From: Gammaproteobacteria bacterium CG22_combo_CG10-13_8_21_14_all_40_8
GTDB taxonomy: Bacteria; Pseudomonadota; Gammaproteobacteria; Enterobacterales; GCA-002770795
Direction: 5' to 3'
Length of the DNA stretch: 8,121 nt
Assembly: GCA_002770795.1 (NCBI GenBank)
Contig: PCTP01000226.1
Coordinates: 1,658 to 9,778 of the forward strand
Part shown: piece after piece, positions 5,652 to 8,121 of the stretch
Layout of the letters: the number at the start of each line of letters is the position of its first letter
Numbering within the stretch: position 1 is the first letter of the stretch
Notes under the pieces: model-generated
The model's input: only the letters and a program-made list of their open reading frames with translations
Database searches by the model: none
Told to the model about the DNA's origin: nothing
Made by a program: the position numbers and the translations under genes

Positions 5652-8060
5652 TTAGAGATGCCACCTTGCCCATCTGCTCGATGATTGTTTGCTACAACCT
5701 TCAAATACCCCATTTTGGTTCCAATGGCATTGAATTGCACCATCTGTAGCTGTATTGAAAATTTTGCTTTGTACCTTTTTATATCGAGCCACTACCTTAG
5801 GATGCGGAAAACCAAAACGATTTAAATATCCACTACTAAAAATCACATTTTTTGGCTGTGTTTTATCAACTAAGTTATCACTTGAAGAGGTTTTGGAACC
5901 ATGATGTGGTGCGATCAATACATCGACTGGATACAGTTGTTCTGTTGTGGCGAGCAATATTTCTCTTTCTTTTTCAATATCACCTGTCAACAAAATACGA
6001 TGTGATTTATAGTTTATTTCCAATACACAAGAAAAGTTATTATCTTCTTGTAAATTGACCGCTAAGGTTAAAAAATGAAACTGACTCAAACCCACTTTTT
6101 GCGTGTTACCCACTTTTTTTTGATTGATAGTCTCTGAATTTGAAGGATATTTATTTTTAACTGGATGACAGCTTTTTTGAGTGAGTTTGCTATTGAGTGG
6201 TTGACCAGACAATAAGACAGTTTTAGGGAATAATTCTTCAATGGTTCTTAAACCACCCGCATGATCGTTATCACTGTGGCTAACAATTAACAGATCGAGT
6301 TTATCGATACCTTGTTGCTGAAGATAGGGGGTTACGGTTTGTTGGATAACTTGGAAGTTTTCATCTCCTGATGCCGTGTCGTATAAAACATTATGTTCCC
6401 CTTGCTGCCAGAGAACAGACAGTCCCTGCCCTACATCAAAAATAGTTAAATTAACACTTTGATCAGATTTATGCGGTATGAGTTGATAAAATAGAGCTCC
6501 AATTGCCAAAGTTAATGCCATTTTTTTTGAAAATAAGGGCTGTGGTAGTAGCAAACCAATACAAGCCATTGTGAGCAATATTAATGTGATATAATTAGGT
6601 ACAATATGCAGACTCCATTGAGATAAGTATTTGGCCATCTCAAGGATTAAACTTAAAGACCAATCTGCAGGCGTCAATAACCATAATGCTAGGGAGTGAG
6701 AGATGAACAATCCTACAAAACCAAGCACTAAACTTGGCATCACAATAAATGTCATAATAGGTATAGCAATTAGGTTAGCAATCATGCCTAACGAGTTGAT
6801 TTGGCTAAACAACATCATGGATAATGGGATCATCGCAACCCATAGTCCAAACGCCATCCCAATCCATTGGTAAAATTTGTTCCTAAGCGCAAAGACTCTC
6901 TCTACTTTATCTCCACGATCGAACTTGAAGTTTATTAATAAACTGATCACTAAAACAGCACCAAAGCTTAGCCATGTGGATGTATCAATGACCAATAATG
7001 GATTGACAGTCATCAAGATACTGCCGCTTAACAATAACACATCCAGTAAGGTCCATCTAAGTCTAAGCCATTGTGCTAAACAGTAAATGGTCAGCATCAG
7101 CATGGCTCTCAATGTTGGCAAACTCCATTGACTTAAGCTGGCATAAAAACTACAAATCAATAAAGCACAGAACCAACAAAAATCTTGGCGTGTTATCTGT
7201 TGTTTAAACGAACCTAGAAAAAACCATATTAGCCTCCCTAATATAAAACCCACCCAAGCCATCATGCCAATATGCAAACCCGAAATCGCTAACAAATGCG
7301 CCAATCCTGATTGCTGAAGACTGTTAATAGTGTCCTTGTTCAATAACGACTTATTGGCTGTAATTAAGGCGAAAATTAATCCTTTATTTTTAAATGTTGA
7401 TTGTTGTAGCAAAATTTGAAGTCTTTTGACCAAACTAACCATCAAAGAATGATTTTCTTGCAAGAAAACCAAGGTATCTTTTGTACGAATATACCCCTTG
7501 CCCATAAGTCCTTTTGAAAAAGCATAACGATCATAATCAAATCCAACAGGATTATTGTACCCATGAATTCTTTTAAGCCGAACCGGAAGTTGCCAAATTT
7601 CTCCAACTTGAGGAAACTTTTGGGTTTTATCTGGGTCATACAGACGCGATGATGTTTTATTAAACGATTTATGCAAATACCAAGTCAATTGATAGCGAAT
7701 CGGCCAGAGCGAAGCCATCCATTGGGTTAGGGCGTTTATATGGCGTGCTTCAGGCTCTAATATGACTTGATATTGTATAGAGGTTGAGTACTGCTTAATT
7801 TGCTCTACTTTAACCACAACAGTTTGCGTGGTGTGGTGAGATGGCATCTGTCGTATATAGTTCTTGTAAAACTGATATTGCAAAAATGAAGCGATCATCC
7901 CCAATGCAAATAACCAGATCAGAACCTTAATCGGTTGAAAAAGAAGGGTGAAGATAAAAATGATTGCTAGAATTGACCAAGGCCAAATAGACTGTGAAGC
8001 ATCAGGTAGTGCCCAGTAAATAGAAATACCAAAAATATACGCTATCATCCTTGAACGCAT
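5652..8060 (-). CDS. comEC: ComEC/Rec2 family DNA-uptake channel
   Basis: This inner-membrane protein passes single-stranded DNA into the cytoplasm during natural transformation. It has 802 residues. Residues about 5-62 are N-terminal membrane helices, followed by a soluble DUF4131/OB-like region (about 75-200). The competence domain (about 225-505) has many membrane segments and the signature GLAHLLAISGLHIG (252-265), then LPTLRAM (314-320). The C-terminal metallo-beta-lactamase domain (about 535-785) has FDVGQG (541-546), HSDNDHAGG (595-603, the HxDxDH metal motif), LTGDIE (691-696) and APHHGSKTS (717-725). All expected metal-binding residues are present, so the putative nuclease site looks intact. 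ATG 8060 is preceded by AAAGGA (8073-8068) with 7 nt spacing, better than the internal ATG at 8048. The gene looks intact despite two eight-A tracts. No other competence gene is in view, and no clear promoter is seen in the 61 bases upstream. Confidence 0.97.
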   Translation of the reverse strand: MRSRMIAYIFGISIYWALPDASQSIWPWSILAIIFIFTLLFQPIKVLIWLFALGMIASFLQYQFYKNYIRQMPSHHTTQTVVVKVEQIKQYSTSIQYQVILEPEARHINALTQWMASLWPIRYQLTWYLHKSFNKTSSRLYDPDKTQKFPQVGEIWQLPVRLKRIHGYNNPVGFDYDRYAFSKGLMGKGYIRTKDTLVFLQENHSLMVSLVKRLQILLQQSTFKNKGLIFALITANKSLLNKDTINSLQQSGLAHLLAISGLHIGMMAWVGFILGRLIWFFLGSFKQQITRQDFCWFCALLICSFYASLSQWSLPTLRAMLMLTIYCLAQWLRLRWTLLDVLLLSGSILMTVNPLLVIDTSTWLSFGAVLVISLLINFKFDRGDKVERVFALRNKFYQWIGMAFGLWVAMIPLSMMLFSQINSLGMIANLIAIPIMTFIVMPSLVLGFVGLFISHSLALWLLTPADWSLSLILEMAKYLSQWSLHIVPNYITLILLTMACIGLLLPQPLFSKKMALTLAIGALFYQLIPHKSDQSVNLTIFDVGQGLSVLWQQGEHNVLYDTASGDENFQVIQQTVTPYLQQQGIDKLDLLIVSHSDNDHAGGLRTIEELFPKTVLLSGQPLNSKLTQKSCHPVKNKYPSNSETINQKKVGNTQKVGLSQFHFLTLAVNLQEDNNFSCVLEINYKSHRILLTGDIEKEREILLATTEQLYPVDVLIAPHHGSKTSSSDNLVDKTQPKNVIFSSGYLNRFGFPHPKVVARYKKVQSKIFNTATDGAIQCHWNQNGVFEGCSKQSSSRWARWHL

Positions 8061-8121
8061 GGTAGAATCCTTTAACTATCAAAATTTTGTAGCCTTCGGC
8101 TCAATCCTTGTACAGATACTA

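Noticed and set aside
5852..7639. Short frames at 5852-6058 (+), 6877-7086 (+) and 7442-7639 (-)
   Set aside because: All lie inside comEC in other frames, lack ribosome-binding sites and show no domain features.
8075..8104. Promoter for comEC (TTGAGC, 18 nt, GATAGT on the minus strand)
   Set aside because: The boxes are poor, and the predicted start would fall on the ribosome-binding site at 8073-8068, leaving it out of the mRNA.

Overview
The window looks like the chromosome of an AT-rich gammaproteobacterium. The best evidence is the block of a divergent tRNA-Val(UAC), gltX, and then tRNA-Ala(GGC), which reproduces the valU / gltX / alaW arrangement known from E. coli. The tRNAs are near-identical in form to the enterobacterial ones, GluRS has the same length as the E. 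coli enzyme (471 residues), and the PaaZ fragment is E. coli-like. I cannot assign a genus. A Legionellales-type organism would fit the base composition and gene content, but that is a guess.

Layout from left to right. (1) 1-978: the 3' part of paaZ, the bifunctional ring-opening enzyme of phenylacetyl-CoA catabolism. (2) 997-3054: slt, a periplasmic soluble lytic murein transglycosylase, 18 bp behind paaZ and probably sharing its transcript. (3) 3055-3283: a short non-coding stretch with nested hairpins and a bidirectional terminator, where slt meets the oppositely transcribed tRNA operon. (4) 3284-4947, minus strand: gltX followed by tRNA-Ala(GGC) and tRNA-Glu(UUC). The two tRNAs have their own near-consensus sigma70 promoter just behind the gltX stop codon. 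(5) 4948-5153: a divergent control region with an extended -10 promoter for gltX, two stacked inverted repeats and a strong stable-RNA promoter for tRNA-Val. (6) 5154-5267: tRNA-Val(UAC) and its terminator. (7) 5268-5651: about 380 bp without an intact gene. It holds palindromes, three copies of a 20-bp GGACACCC repeat, an inverted partial copy, and a more GC-rich piece that looks like the 3' remnant of a coding sequence. This is the only accessory-looking part. (8) 5652-8060, minus strand: comEC, the inner-membrane DNA-uptake channel of natural transformation, full length with its metallo-beta-lactamase domain.

The central block forms one functional unit: glutamyl-tRNA synthetase lies beside the tRNA it charges, with control sequences that would let stable-RNA and synthetase expression be coordinated. 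The other genes are individually well-known housekeeping or catabolic genes with no obvious joint pathway. I see no defence system, prophage, CRISPR array or intact mobile element, and no convincing new system. The items most worth checking are the GGACACCC repeat region, the altered zinc-ligand set of GluRS, and the stacked inverted repeats between gltX and tRNA-Val.
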